The notes: generated from the sequence alone by a model not told the origin. Numbered from the stretch's first letter, positions 12,491 to 21,414 are shown. The stretch: 64,000 nt of DNA from Streptomyces sp. MJM8645 (GCF_001625365.1 NZ_LJJF01000001.1:5152501-5216500); one strand, 5' to 3'. Made by a program: numbers and translations.

Positions 12491-12525
12491 GTACGGCGGG
12501 GTCCGCTGCCCAGGCCCCGCCGTAC
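12491..12525 (-). other. hairpin between copZ-like and copA genes
   Basis: GTACGGCGGGG and CCCCGCCGTAC form a perfect 11-bp stem with a 13-base loop in the 86-base gap between the two copper genes. It could lower read-through into the ATPase gene or protect the short upstream mRNA, giving more chaperone than pump. This is inferred from structure alone. Confidence 0.55.
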
Positions 12526-12541
12526 CGGGCGTACAGGGGGC

Positions 12542-12760
12542 CTAGGCGCTGCGGCCGACCAGTTCGTAGCCGGCCTCGTCGACGGCGCTGCGGACCTGCT
12601 CGTCGTTCAGCGGGGCGAGGGAGGAGACCGTCACGGTGCCGGCCTTGGAGTCGGCGGCGACCTCGGTGACGCCGGTGAGGGCGGAGAGCTCCTCGCTGAT
12701 CGCCTTCTCGCAGTGGCCGCAGCTCATGCCGGTCACGGTGTAGGTGGTGGTGCTGGACAT
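12542..12760 (-). CDS. copZ: CopZ-like copper chaperone (heavy-metal-associated domain)
   Basis: The 72-residue protein is a single ferredoxin-like heavy-metal domain with the metal site GMSCGHC at residues 11-17, where the two Cys bind Cu(I). It should carry Cu(I) to the neighbouring ATPase. The length is typical for CopZ. The start at 12760 has GGAGG a few bases upstream (12768-12772 region). It is the first gene of a two-gene copper unit; the CsoR-type box lies about 60 bases upstream of its start. Confidence 0.93.
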   Translation of the reverse strand: MSSTTTYTVTGMSCGHCEKAISEELSALTGVTEVAADSKAGTVTVSSLAPLNDEQVRSAVDEAGYELVGRSA

Positions 12761-12820
12761 CCGGGCCTCCGGGAGGTGTGGCGCCCCGGGCGTCGGCCCG
12801 GGCTCTACTCTGACAACACC

Positions 12821-12837
12821 ATACCCCTCAGGGGTAT
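12821..12837. promoter_or_regulatory. CsoR-type copper-responsive operator
   Basis: ATACCCCTCAGGGGTAT is a perfect 8-1-8 palindrome. It matches the TACCC/GGGTA-type box bound by CsoR in Streptomyces. It is upstream of the copper chaperone and ATPase genes, so Cu(I)-loaded CsoR would release it and switch export on. No csoR gene is in the window. Confidence 0.85.
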
Positions 12838-12909
12838 TTCCGGGAGGGGTGGGTGAAGTGGCGCGCGTCACGGACGCGTGCGCCGGTCGAGCGTATGCGC
12901 CGGACCGCC

Positions 12910-13848
12910 TCAGGCCGGGGAGGCCGGGAGCTGGGCCGGGATCGGCGCGCGCTCGCGCCGGATCAGCAGCCGCAGCCAGAGCAGCCCGCCCAAGGAGACC
13001 ACGAGCAGTCCGGCCGTGTCGTAGAGGGTGTACAGGTGTACCTGCTCGCTGGTGGGGTCGGGCATGTGGCCGAGCCCGAACAGGGCGCGCTGCCAGGAGC
13101 TCGCGGTGGTCTTGGCGACCAGCCAGACGGCGATGCCGCTCGTGCTGTCCCAGAGCGCGTGCAGCAGCGATACGCCCAGGTAGGTGACGGCGACCGGGGT
13201 GGTGAAGCGGAACCGCCCGCCGCGGCGCTCGCTGAACAGCACCCCGCCGACGATCGCCGTCCACAGGATGTGGCCGACCGGCGCGAGCACCCCGCGCAGG
13301 ATCTCCGTCTCGACCAGGTCCTCGAGCGAAAGCCCCTGGATGCTCAGCACGGCGTTGAACGCGTACCCGGCGCTCTCGAACGCGGCGAACCCCGCGCCGA
13401 CGGTGGCGCCGAGCACCAGCCCGTGCCGCAGCCCGCTGACCCGCAGTCGGCGGCTCACCATGACCAGGGCGGCCAGCTTGGCCGCCTCCTCGATCAGCCC
13501 GACGGCGACGTACATCGAGGCCGAGGGCGAGACCAGGTAGCTCTCCAGCACCGAGGCGCCCAGGACGCCGATGATGCCGCCGACGCCGAAGCAGGCGAAG
13601 ATCCGGTCCGGGCCGAGGTCGCCGGCGTAGCGCTCGTAGGCCCAGATCACCACGGTGGCCGGGACCAGGAAGCTGCCGAGCAGCACGATCGTCGGGACGA
13701 GGTTGCTGTTCCCGGTGAGGAACGTGACGACGACGGTGGCGCCCCAGAGCAGCAGGCCGACGGCGAAGACCCTCAGCCAGTGGTCGGACGTGGCCGTCGT
13801 GCGGGCCGGGGCGTCGGAGATGCGGGGGGTGTTGCGGTAGCCGGACAC
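12910..13848 (-). CDS. PrsW-family intramembrane metalloprotease
   Basis: The 312-residue protein has about eight predicted membrane helices and the three PrsW motifs: EEAAK in a membrane segment (residues about 118-125), FAAFESAGY near 152, and H..W/SLLHALWD further on (HILWTA near 193 and SLLHALWDSTSG near 227). Glu and His residues of these motifs bind the catalytic metal. In Bacillus, PrsW cleaves an anti-sigma factor; the target here is unknown and no anti-sigma gene is adjacent. The start is GTG at 13848 behind GAGGAGG. It is divergent from the phosphatase gene at 13976. Confidence 0.9.
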   Translation of the reverse strand: MSGYRNTPRISDAPARTTATSDHWLRVFAVGLLLWGATVVVTFLTGNSNLVPTIVLLGSFLVPATVVIWAYERYAGDLGPDRIFACFGVGGIIGVLGASVLESYLVSPSASMYVAVGLIEEAAKLAALVMVSRRLRVSGLRHGLVLGATVGAGFAAFESAGYAFNAVLSIQGLSLEDLVETEILRGVLAPVGHILWTAIVGGVLFSERRGGRFRFTTPVAVTYLGVSLLHALWDSTSGIAVWLVAKTTASSWQRALFGLGHMPDPTSEQVHLYTLYDTAGLLVVSLGGLLWLRLLIRRERAPIPAQLPASPA

Positions 13849-13975
13849 CGGTCAGGGCCTCCTCGGGGTAGCCGCTTTGGTCGAACTGTATGACAAATGG
13901 GGCATTTAGGGGCGATCGGGACGCCCGTGCGGCGGGGCGGCGATCGCGGCAGACGGAAACGCGGTAGGCGGGCGG

Positions 13976-15181
13976 GTGGGTGCCGCGAACGTCCCTTATG
14001 TTCGGTATGTGTTCCCGACCCGCCGTGCCCAGTCCCCCTCGGCCCCCAGCGCCGCCGGGCTGCCGCCGGACCGGCGGCGCGGCGCCCTGCTGGCCGCCGA
14101 CCTCCAGGACGTGCCGTTCTGGCGGCGGGCCAGCCCGGCGCTGCTCGCCGTGCTCCTGGTCGCACTCGCTGACCTCCTCTCCGGCAAGGACCGCTACCTG
14201 GCACCGCTGATGACCGTCGTCCCGGCCGCCGCCGCGCTCACCCTCAGACCGGGCGAACTGCTCGCCGTCTGCGCGCTCGGCCTGCTCGCGGTCTTCGGGC
14301 TCAGCCACTACGACGAGGTCGACAACATCAACGACGCGCGCTTCCTTTACGGTGCGATGGTCAGCTATGCCGTGTTGACGCTCTTCTCCGCCTGGGTCGC
14401 CAAGATCCGGATGCGGCGCGCGGCGGCCTTCGCGGCCGTCAGCTCCGTCGCCGAGGCCGCCCAGCGGGCCCTGCTGCGGCTGCCCGGGCCGGCCGTCGGG
14501 CCGCTGCGGCTGGCCGTCCGGTACGTGTCGGCGGCCGACGCCTCACGGATCGGCGGGGACCTGTACTCGGTGCTGGAGACGCCGCACGGCACCCGGGTCG
14601 CGGTCGGGGACGTCCGGGGCAAGGGGCTCTCCGCCGTGCAGACCGCGGCCGTGGTGCTCGGCGCGTTCCGGGAGGCCGCGTACGACGAGGCCGGGCTGCG
14701 GGGCGTCGCGGCGCGGATCGAGGCCAGCGTCGAGCGGCACGTCCCGGACGGGGAGTTCACCACCGCGCTGTTCGCGGAGTTCCGCACGCCCGGGGTGATG
14801 GAACTGCTGCAGTACGGGCACGTCCCGCCGATCCGGGTCGACGGTGACGGGCGGGCGCACGTGCTGGACGCCCCCGACCCCTGGGTGCCGCTCGGCCTCG
14901 GACGGCTGGCGACGGGCGAACCGGCCAGCTGGGACCAGCCGTTCGGGGCGGAGGACGTGCTGGTGCTCTGCACGGACGGGGTGGTCGAGGCGCGGCACCG
15001 CAAGAGCGGGGAGTTCTACCCGCTGGCGGAGCGGGTCGGGCCGCTGGTGCGGGGCGCCACGCGGTCGGAGGGGGATCTGGAGGCGGCGGTGGGGCGGGTG
15101 TACGCGGACCTGCTCGCGCACACGGGCGGGGAACTGCGGGACGACGCCCTGCTGTTGCTGATCGCCAGGACGGACGGCTGA
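13976..15181 (+). CDS. membrane-anchored SpoIIE/PP2C-type phosphatase
   Basis: The 401-residue protein has a hydrophobic N-terminal half (about residues 50-145) with several membrane segments, then a PPM/SpoIIE phosphatase domain. Metal-binding and core motifs are GGDLYSVLE, VAVGDVRGKG, YGHVPPIRV, LVLCTDGVVEAR and DDALLLLI. Such enzymes in Streptomyces usually dephosphorylate anti-sigma-factor antagonists, often with sensor domains; no sensor domain is evident here apart from the membrane part. The start is uncertain: ATG at 13976 has no clear ribosome-binding site, and GTG at 14009 is a plausible alternative. Confidence 0.88.
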   Translation: MGAANVPYVRYVFPTRRAQSPSAPSAAGLPPDRRRGALLAADLQDVPFWRRASPALLAVLLVALADLLSGKDRYLAPLMTVVPAAAALTLRPGELLAVCALGLLAVFGLSHYDEVDNINDARFLYGAMVSYAVLTLFSAWVAKIRMRRAAAFAAVSSVAEAAQRALLRLPGPAVGPLRLAVRYVSAADASRIGGDLYSVLETPHGTRVAVGDVRGKGLSAVQTAAVVLGAFREAAYDEAGLRGVAARIEASVERHVPDGEFTTALFAEFRTPGVMELLQYGHVPPIRVDGDGRAHVLDAPDPWVPLGLGRLATGEPASWDQPFGAEDVLVLCTDGVVEARHRKSGEFYPLAERVGPLVRGATRSEGDLEAAVGRVYADLLAHTGGELRDDALLLLIARTDG

Positions 15182-15208
15182 GGGCCGGCCTCCTCCCCAT
15201 CCTCCTCA

Positions 15209-15240
15209 TCCTCCCCGCGCGGGCGTCCGCGCGAGGAGGA
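15209..15240. terminator. terminator between phosphatase and dhaL
   Basis: TCCTCCCCGCGCG and CGCGCGAGGAGGA form a 13-bp stem with one G-T pair and a six-base loop. The flanking genes converge, so it can act both ways. Confidence 0.7.
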
Positions 15241-15247
15241 GGGTGCC

Positions 15248-15898
15248 TCAGGACGCGGTGACGTCGGCGAGGGCGCGGAAGAGGAGGGCGGTGGAGGTGG
15301 CGCCAGGGTCCTGGTGCCCGATGCTGCGCTCGCCGAGGTAGGAGGCGCGGCCCTTGCGGGCCTGGAGGGGGACGGTGTCGCGGGCGCCCTGGTCGGCGGC
15401 CTCGGCGGCGGCGGCCGCCGCCTCGGGGAGGGTGGCCCCGGCGCCGGCCGCGGCACGGAAGGCGGCGACGGCCGGGGTGTAGGCGTCGACGATGGTCTTG
15501 TCCCCGGGCACGGCCTTGCCGAGGGTGCGGACGGCGTCCAGCCCGGCCGCCAGTGCCTCGGCGACGGCGGCCGGGCCGGCCGGGTCGGTGGGGTCGGCCA
15601 GGGCGGGATCGGGCAGGGCGGCGCCGATCGCGCGGAAGGCCTTGCCGTAGAGCGGGCCGGAGGCGCCGCCGACCTTGGAGATCAGCGTGCTGCCCACCTT
15701 GGTGAGCACCGCGCCCGGGCCGGCCGGCCGGAGGCCGTCGAGGGCGGCCAGGGCGGCGGAGAAGCCGCGCCGGAGGTTGCTGCCGTGGTCGCCGTCGCCG
15801 ATCGCCGAGTCCAGCTCGGTGAGCCGGCCCTGCTCCTTCTCGACGGCCGCGGCGATCGCGCGGACCCAGGCCTCGGCGAGGGGGGTGTCGAAGTCCAT
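15248..15898 (-). CDS. dhaL: dihydroxyacetone kinase subunit DhaL
   Basis: The 216-residue protein is the ADP-binding subunit of PTS-dependent dihydroxyacetone kinase. Near residue 28 it has DSAIGDGDHGSNLRRGF, whose Asp residues hold Mg-ADP, then GASGPLYGKAFRA and a C-terminal GAxS-T helix (GATSTALLFRAL). ADP stays bound as a cofactor and is rephosphorylated by DhaM. It lies 13 bases downstream of dhaK on the same strand, with ATG at 15898 behind GGGAGA. Confidence 0.95.
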   Translation of the reverse strand: MDFDTPLAEAWVRAIAAAVEKEQGRLTELDSAIGDGDHGSNLRRGFSAALAALDGLRPAGPGAVLTKVGSTLISKVGGASGPLYGKAFRAIGAALPDPALADPTDPAGPAAVAEALAAGLDAVRTLGKAVPGDKTIVDAYTPAVAAFRAAAGAGATLPEAAAAAAEAADQGARDTVPLQARKGRASYLGERSIGHQDPGATSTALLFRALADVTAS

Positions 15899-15911
15899 GA
15901 CGTCTCCCGGC

Positions 15912-16907
15912 TCAGGCCCGCTTGAGGGCGGGGGTGTCGACGGGCGCGTCCCACAGCTCCAGCAGCTGCGGGTCGGCCTTGGTGAGGGTGAGCGAGAAGC
16001 CCGCCATGTCCAGACTGGTGACGTAGTTGCCGACCAGGCTGCGGGCCACCGTGATGCCGCGCTCGGCGAGCCGGGCGGCGACCTCGCCGTAGGCGATGTA
16101 CAGCTCCAGCAGGGGGGTCGCGCCGAGGCCGTTGAGCAGGGCGATCACCTCGTCGCCCGGGGCCAGGTGGTGGTCGGCGAGGATGGTGTCGACCACCTCG
16201 GCGGCCAGCGCGCGGGCCGGGCGCAGCTTCTCGCGGCGACGGCCGGGCTCGCCGTGGATGCCGACGCCGACCTCGATCTCGTCCTCGGGCAGGTCGAAGC
16301 CGGGCTTGCCGGCGGCCGGGGTGGTGGCAGCGGTGAGCGCGATGGCGAAGGAGCGGGAGGCGGCGTTGACCCGCTCGCCCAGGGCGGCCACCTCGTCGAG
16401 CGGGGCGCCGCGTTCGGCCAACGCTCCGGTGGCCTTCTCGACCAGGACGGTCGCCCCGGTGCCGCGGCGGCCGGCCGTCCAGGTGGAGTCCTCGACCGCG
16501 ACGTCGTCATCGACCAGGACGGTGCGGACCGCCAGGCCCTCCTCGGCGGCGAGTTCGGCGGCGAGCTCGAAGTTCATCACGTCGCCGGTGTAGTTCTTCA
16601 CGATGAAGACGACGCCGGCGCCGCTCTCCACGGCCTTGGCGGCGGCCAGCATCTGGTCCGGTACCGGGGAGGTGAAGACCTCTCCGGGGCAGGCGGCGTC
16701 CAGCATGCCGGGGCCGACGAAGCCGCCGTGCAGCGGCTCGTGGCCGGAGCCGCCACCGGAGATCACCGCGACCTTGGGCCCGGCCGGGCGGGCGGCCCGG
16801 GTGATCACCCGGTTGGGGATGTCCACCGTCAGCTCGGGGTGGGCGGCGGCGACTCCGGCCAACGCGTCCTCCAGGACGCTCTCCGGGGTGTTGATCAGCT
16901 TCTTCAA
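15912..16907 (-). CDS. dhaK: dihydroxyacetone kinase subunit DhaK
   Basis: The 331-residue subunit binds dihydroxyacetone covalently. Visible features are GGGSGHEPLHGGFVG near residues 50-65, VKNYTGDVMNFELA near 105, and GVGIHGEPG near 220, whose His forms a hemiaminal bond with the substrate. The start is TTG at 16907 (MKKLINTPESV), behind GGGAG, because this gives the family's usual N-terminus. dhaL follows directly. dhaM is divergent from it across 157 bases, which is unusual; in most genomes K, L and M are co-directional. Confidence 0.95.
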   Translation of the reverse strand: MKKLINTPESVLEDALAGVAAAHPELTVDIPNRVITRAARPAGPKVAVISGGGSGHEPLHGGFVGPGMLDAACPGEVFTSPVPDQMLAAAKAVESGAGVVFIVKNYTGDVMNFELAAELAAEEGLAVRTVLVDDDVAVEDSTWTAGRRGTGATVLVEKATGALAERGAPLDEVAALGERVNAASRSFAIALTAATTPAAGKPGFDLPEDEIEVGVGIHGEPGRRREKLRPARALAAEVVDTILADHHLAPGDEVIALLNGLGATPLLELYIAYGEVAARLAERGITVARSLVGNYVTSLDMAGFSLTLTKADPQLLELWDAPVDTPALKRA

Positions 16908-17051
16908 CGCTCTTCGCTCCCTTGTGCGGGTCGTCGGCCGTGGACGCTGCTGCCCCGACGCTACGCCAGACGGGGGTGGTGGGCACGGGGTGCGACACGC
17001 GGGATTCGCGTCACTCTCCCGGAGTAGCAGCGTCGGCCGCGGGGTCGGTCG

Positions 17052-17057
17052 TAGGGT
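17052..17057 (+). promoter_or_regulatory. -10-like element of dhaM
   Basis: TAGGGT lies exactly seven bases before the dhaM ATG. No ribosome-binding site is present, so transcription probably starts at or next to the A of ATG. Confidence 0.55.
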
Positions 17058-17064
17058 CGGGCGC

Positions 17065-17457
17065 ATGAGCGAACACGTGGGTATCGTCCTGGTCTCGCAC
17101 AGCGCCCGACTGGCCGCCGGGCTGCGCGAGCTGCTCGCCGAACTCGCCCCGGGCGGCGTGCGGGTGGTGTGCGCGGCGGGTACGGAGGACGGCGGGCTCG
17201 GCACCAGCTACGACCTGATCGCGCGGGCCGTCGCCGAGGCGGACGGCGGGGCGGGCGTGGTCGTGCTGCCGGACCTCGGCAGCTCGGTGCTCACCGCCGT
17301 CACGGTGCTGGAGGACGAGCCGCGCCCGGGCGTGCGGCTGGTGGACGCGCCGTTCGTGGAGGGCGCGGTGGCGGCCGCCGTCACCGCCTCGACCGGGGCG
17401 GCGCTGGCGGAGGTGGTCGCGGCGGCCGAGGAGGCCCGCTCGTTCCGGAAGCTGTGA
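17065..17457 (+). CDS. dhaM: PTS-dependent dihydroxyacetone kinase phosphotransferase DhaM
   Basis: The 130-residue protein is the EIIA-mannose-like domain only. It starts MSEHVGIVLVSHSARLAAGL, and His12 is the expected phosphoryl acceptor; GTSYDLIARAV and VVLPDLGSSVLTA follow. It passes phosphate from HPr of the PTS to ADP bound in DhaL. The HPr and EI domains fused to DhaM in some bacteria are absent, so general PTS proteins elsewhere must supply them. It is divergent from dhaKL. No Shine-Dalgarno sequence is present, and a leaderless start is likely. Confidence 0.93.
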   Translation: MSEHVGIVLVSHSARLAAGLRELLAELAPGGVRVVCAAGTEDGGLGTSYDLIARAVAEADGGAGVVVLPDLGSSVLTAVTVLEDEPRPGVRLVDAPFVEGAVAAAVTASTGAALAEVVAAAEEARSFRKL

Positions 17458-17491
17458 AGCCGCGGGGCCGGAGACCGGGAAGAGGGGGCGG

Positions 17492-19207
17492 CTACTTGGC
17501 GTCGGCGTAGCAGTCCACCACCGCCGTCGTGAGCGGGAAGCGGACCGGGGTGTCGCCGAACACCAGACGGCGGGCCTCGTCGGCCGCCTCGGCGACCGCG
17601 GCGGCCACCTCGTCGGCGAGGTTGGCCGGGGTGTGCACGATCACCTCGTCGTGCTGGAAGAACACCAGGTGCGGGCGTTCCGCCGGGCCGGCCGTCGGCA
17701 GCTCGCCCAGCCGGCGGCGCAGGGCGGCGAGCAGGGCGAGTGCCCAGTCGGCGGCGCTGGCCTGGATGACGAAGTTGCGGGTGAAGCGGCCGCGGGCGCG
17801 GGCCTGCCGGCCGCCGGCCTCGCCGGCCGTGTCGGGGGCCTCGGTGAGGTCGAGGAACTCGGCGGAGGCGGGCGGGCAGACCCGGCCCAGCCGGGAGGCG
17901 ACCACCCCGCCGTCCTCGCCGGTGCGGGCGGCGGCCTCGACGTAGCCCATCGCGGCGGGGTAGCGGTGGCGCAGGGTGTTCAGCAGCGGGCCGATGTCGC
18001 CGCTGGTCTGCCCGTACATGGCGCCGAGCAGGCCGAGCTTGGCCTTGTCGCGGTCGCCCTGGAAGGCGTTGGCGGCCAGCGCCTCGTACAGGTCGCCGCC
18101 GGCGGCGGTGCGGGCCAGCCCGGCGTCCTGGGAGAGGGCGGCGAGCACCCGGGGCTCCAACTGGGCGGCGTCGGCGACGACCAGCAGCCAGCCCGGGTCG
18201 GCGACGACGGCGCGGCGCAGGATGCGCGGGATCTGCAGTGCGCCGCCGCCGCGGCTGGCCCAGCGTCCGGAGACCACGCCGCCGACCACGTACTCGGGCC
18301 GGAACCGGCCGCCGCGGGCCCAGGCGTCCTGCCAGGCCCAGCCGTGCGCGGCGTGGATCCGGGACAGCTCCTTGTAGCGGATCAGCAGCGCGGCGGCCGG
18401 GTGGGCGACGCCCTTGAGCTCCCAGGAGCGGGTGGAGCCGAGCTGGATGCCGTTCTCGGCGAAGGCGCGCAGCACCTGGGTGTGCGAGTCGGGGTTGAAC
18501 GGGCGCCCGCCGAGGGCCTGTTGGAGTTCGACGGAGAGGTCGGCGAGCAGTCTCGGCTGGGCGCCGGGGACGGTCGGGCGGGGGCCGAGGAGTTCGGTGA
18601 GCAGCTGGTCGTGGACGTCGGCGCGCCAGGGCAGCCCGTCGTACGCGATCTCGGCGGCGACGAGTGCGCCGGCGGACTCGGCGGCGACCAGCAGCCGGAA
18701 CCGGTGCCGGGCGGCCGGGTCGGCGATCGCGGCGAGCCGGCGCTGCTGCTCGGCGTGGACGGCGACGACGGCGGTCAGCGGGTCGGCGCCGGGCGGCAGT
18801 TGCAGCCGGTCGGGCGCGAACAGGGTGTCCTGCCCGTCGTCGGCCTCGGCGGAGCCGGGCTCGGGCAGGTCGTCCGGGACGGGCAGGCCGCGCAGCCGGG
18901 ACCAGGCGGCGCCGAGCGAGCGCGGCGCGCCGAACCGGCCCTCGTGCGCCAGCAGCAGGGCCTCGACCAGGCGCAGGTCGTGGCAGCGGGCGAGCCGGTC
19001 GGGCAGCCGGGGCAGCAGCGGCGCGTAGGCGCTGTCGGTGGCGGCCCACACCCAACGGGAGTGCTCGGCGGCCTCCCGGGCGGCGACGGCGGCGGCGAGG
19101 TCGGGGACCTTCTCGGGCGGGCCGAGCGGGGTGCCGGCGTCGTCGAGCGGCTGGAGCCGGCCGCCGGGGCCGTGCGGGTCGGGGGCGAGGGCCGTCCTGG
19201 GTGCCAC
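17492..19207 (-). CDS. family-A DNA polymerase with 3'-5' exonuclease-like domain
   Basis: The 571-residue protein resembles Pol I but has no 5' nuclease domain. Polymerase motifs are A, VVADAAQLEPRVLAALS (catalytic Asp); B, RDKAKLGLLGAMYGQ; and C, FQHDEVIVH. The N-terminal 200 residues correspond to the exonuclease-like domain, but the metal-binding Asp/Glu set is not obvious. Proteins of this type are conserved in Streptomyces beside a full-length Pol I and are annotated as bifunctional exonuclease/polymerase; the role is not established. GTG at 19207 was chosen because GGAGAGGAG lies upstream. The gene converges with dhaM. Confidence 0.88.
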   Translation of the reverse strand: MAPRTALAPDPHGPGGRLQPLDDAGTPLGPPEKVPDLAAAVAAREAAEHSRWVWAATDSAYAPLLPRLPDRLARCHDLRLVEALLLAHEGRFGAPRSLGAAWSRLRGLPVPDDLPEPGSAEADDGQDTLFAPDRLQLPPGADPLTAVVAVHAEQQRRLAAIADPAARHRFRLLVAAESAGALVAAEIAYDGLPWRADVHDQLLTELLGPRPTVPGAQPRLLADLSVELQQALGGRPFNPDSHTQVLRAFAENGIQLGSTRSWELKGVAHPAAALLIRYKELSRIHAAHGWAWQDAWARGGRFRPEYVVGGVVSGRWASRGGGALQIPRILRRAVVADPGWLLVVADAAQLEPRVLAALSQDAGLARTAAGGDLYEALAANAFQGDRDKAKLGLLGAMYGQTSGDIGPLLNTLRHRYPAAMGYVEAAARTGEDGGVVASRLGRVCPPASAEFLDLTEAPDTAGEAGGRQARARGRFTRNFVIQASAADWALALLAALRRRLGELPTAGPAERPHLVFFQHDEVIVHTPANLADEVAAAVAEAADEARRLVFGDTPVRFPLTTAVVDCYADAK

Positions 19208-19349
19208 GGGGGCGTCTCCTCTCCGGCGCGCTGTTCTGGCGTGCGGGTACGGGCACGGGTGTGCGGTCGTTCGGGTGTCCGGGCTCGACGTTAACGGGTG
19301 GGTACGACAACGGGGGCGGGGGCGCATAGGCAGGGTGGGTGACACGGCG

Positions 19350-19355
19350 TAGGGT
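19350..19355 (+). promoter_or_regulatory. -10-like element of the M3 peptidase gene
   Basis: TAGGGT lies seven bases before the ATG at 19363, with no ribosome-binding site between. This fits a leaderless transcript. Confidence 0.55.
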
Positions 19356-19362
19356 CGGCGAA

Positions 19363-21387
19363 ATGACCGAGAACCCGTTCTTCAAGCCCAGCCCCCTGGT
19401 CTACGAACTGCCGCCCTTCGCCGAGATCCGGCCGGAGCACTTCCTGCCCGCGTACGAGCGCGGGATGGCGGAGCAGCTGGCCGAGATCGCGGCGATCACC
19501 GCGGATCCGCGGCCGCCGACGCCGGACAACACCCTGGTCGCCCTGGAGCGTTCCGGGGAGCTGCTGCGCCGGGTGGACGCGGTGTTCCGCAACCAGTCGT
19601 CCTCGGACACCAGCGAGCCGGTCGACGAGGTGGAGACCGCGGTGAGCCCGCTGCTGGCCGCGCACCACGACGCGATCCACCTGGACCGCGCCCTGTTCGC
19701 CCGGATCGAGGAGCTGTACGGGCGCCGCGCCGACCTGGGTCTGGACCCGGAGTCGCTGCGGCTGCTGGAGACCCGGCACACCCGTTTCGTCCGCTCCGGC
19801 GCCCGGCTGGGCGAGGCGGAGCAGGCCCGGCTGCGCGAGCTGAACGCCGAACTCGCCGCGCTCGGCACGACGTTCCAGCAGAACGTGAACGCCGCCAGCA
19901 AGGCCGCCGCGCTGGTCGTGGACGCGGCCGAGGAGCTGGACGGGCTGTCCGCGGACGAGGTCGCCGCCGCTGCGGAGAACGCCCGGGTGCTCGGGCAGGA
20001 GGGCCGGTTCGTGCTGTCCCTGAAGAGCACCTCCGGCCAGCCCGAACTGGCCCGGCTGACCGACCGGTCGGTGCGCGAGCGGCTGCTGGCGGCCTCGCTC
20101 GACCGGGGCCTGGCGGTCAACGGCCCGCTGGCGATCCGGATGGCCGGGCTGCGCGCCGAGCGGGCCGCGCTGCTGGGGCACCCGAGCCACGCCGCGTACG
20201 TGGTGGAGGACGAGACCGCGGGCACGGTGGAGGCGGTGTCCGGGCTGCTGGCCCGGCTGGTGGGTCCGGCGGTGGCCAACGCCGGCCGGGAGGCCGCCGA
20301 GCTGGCCAAGCTGGCGGCGGCGGACGGGATCGAGGAGATCGCCGCGCACGACTGGGCGTACTACTCGGAGAAGGTCCGGCAGAGCTCCTACCAGGTGGAC
20401 GCGGCGGTGCTGCGCCCGTACTTCGAGCTGGAGCGGGTGCTCCGGGACGGCGTGTTCTTCGCCGCGGGGCTGGCGTACGGGCTGACCTTCACCGAGCGGC
20501 CGGACCTGACGGCCCACCACCCGGACGCGCGGGTCTTCGAGGTGTTCGAGGAGGACGGCGGTTCGCTCGGCCTGTTCATCGGTGACTTCCACGCCCGGGC
20601 GTCCAAGCGCGGCGGTGCCTGGATGGACGAGCTGGTGAGCCAGGCGGGGCTGACCGGCCGGCGGCCGGTGGTGATCAACAACCTGAACATCGCCCGCCCG
20701 GCGCCGGGCGAGCCGGTGCTGCTGGCCTGGGACGAGGTGCGCACGCTCTTCCACGAGTTCGGGCACGCGCTGCACGGGCTGTTCTCGGACGTGCGGTACC
20801 CACTGTTCGCGGGCACCTCGGTGCCCCGGGACTTCGTCGAGTTCCCCTCGCAGGTCAACGAGATGTGGATGGTCCGGCCGGAGGTGCTGGCCAACTACGC
20901 GCGCCACCACGTGACCGGGGAGCCGCTGCCGGCCGAGCTGGTCGAGCGGATGGTGGCGGCCGAGGGCTTCGGGGAGGGCTTCCGGACGGTGGAGTACCTC
21001 GCGGCGACGCTGCTGGACTGGGCCTGGCACACCGTGCCGCAGGGCCGGGAGATCGCGGACGCCGAGGAGTTCGAGGCACGGGCGCTGGCGGAGGCCGGGA
21101 TCGCGGTGCCGGCGATCCCGCCGCGCTACCGGACGGCGTACTTCCAGCACGTCTTCGCCAGCGGCTACAGCGCCGGGTACTACGCGTACATCTGGTCGGA
21201 GGTGCTGGACGCCGACACCGTGCAGTGGTTCGAGGGCAACGGGCGTGCGGTGCGGGAGAGCGGCGAGCTGTTCCGGCGCGAGCTGCTGTCACGCGGCTAC
21301 GGCCGGGACCCGCTGGAGTCCTTCCGTGCGGTGGTCGGCCGGGCGCCGGAGACCGGGCCGCTGTTGGCGCGGCGGGGCCTGGTCTAG
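19363..21387 (+). CDS. M3-family metallopeptidase (Dcp/oligopeptidase A-like)
   Basis: The 674-residue protein is a thimet-oligopeptidase-like zinc peptidase. The zinc site is LFHEFGHALHGLFS near residues 462-475 (two His and the catalytic Glu), with the third ligand Glu in FVEFPSQVNEMW downstream. The C-terminus has the substrate-binding YFQHVFASGYSAGYYAYIW segment. It is cytoplasmic, with no signal peptide, and should degrade short peptides, probably as a dipeptidyl carboxypeptidase. It is divergent from the polymerase gene. The downstream GH5 gene converges with it after 27 bases. Confidence 0.94.
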   Translation: MTENPFFKPSPLVYELPPFAEIRPEHFLPAYERGMAEQLAEIAAITADPRPPTPDNTLVALERSGELLRRVDAVFRNQSSSDTSEPVDEVETAVSPLLAAHHDAIHLDRALFARIEELYGRRADLGLDPESLRLLETRHTRFVRSGARLGEAEQARLRELNAELAALGTTFQQNVNAASKAAALVVDAAEELDGLSADEVAAAAENARVLGQEGRFVLSLKSTSGQPELARLTDRSVRERLLAASLDRGLAVNGPLAIRMAGLRAERAALLGHPSHAAYVVEDETAGTVEAVSGLLARLVGPAVANAGREAAELAKLAAADGIEEIAAHDWAYYSEKVRQSSYQVDAAVLRPYFELERVLRDGVFFAAGLAYGLTFTERPDLTAHHPDARVFEVFEEDGGSLGLFIGDFHARASKRGGAWMDELVSQAGLTGRRPVVINNLNIARPAPGEPVLLAWDEVRTLFHEFGHALHGLFSDVRYPLFAGTSVPRDFVEFPSQVNEMWMVRPEVLANYARHHVTGEPLPAELVERMVAAEGFGEGFRTVEYLAATLLDWAWHTVPQGREIADAEEFEARALAEAGIAVPAIPPRYRTAYFQHVFASGYSAGYYAYIWSEVLDADTVQWFEGNGRAVRESGELFRRELLSRGYGRDPLESFRAVVGRAPETGPLLARRGLV

Positions 21388-21414
21388 CCGTTTCCCGGGC
21401 GGCCCCGGTGGCGG

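Noticed and set aside
12491..12525. Second CsoR site between the copper genes
   Set aside because: The palindrome is GTACGGCGGGG-type and lacks the TACCCC/GGGGTA core; it is better seen as an RNA hairpin.
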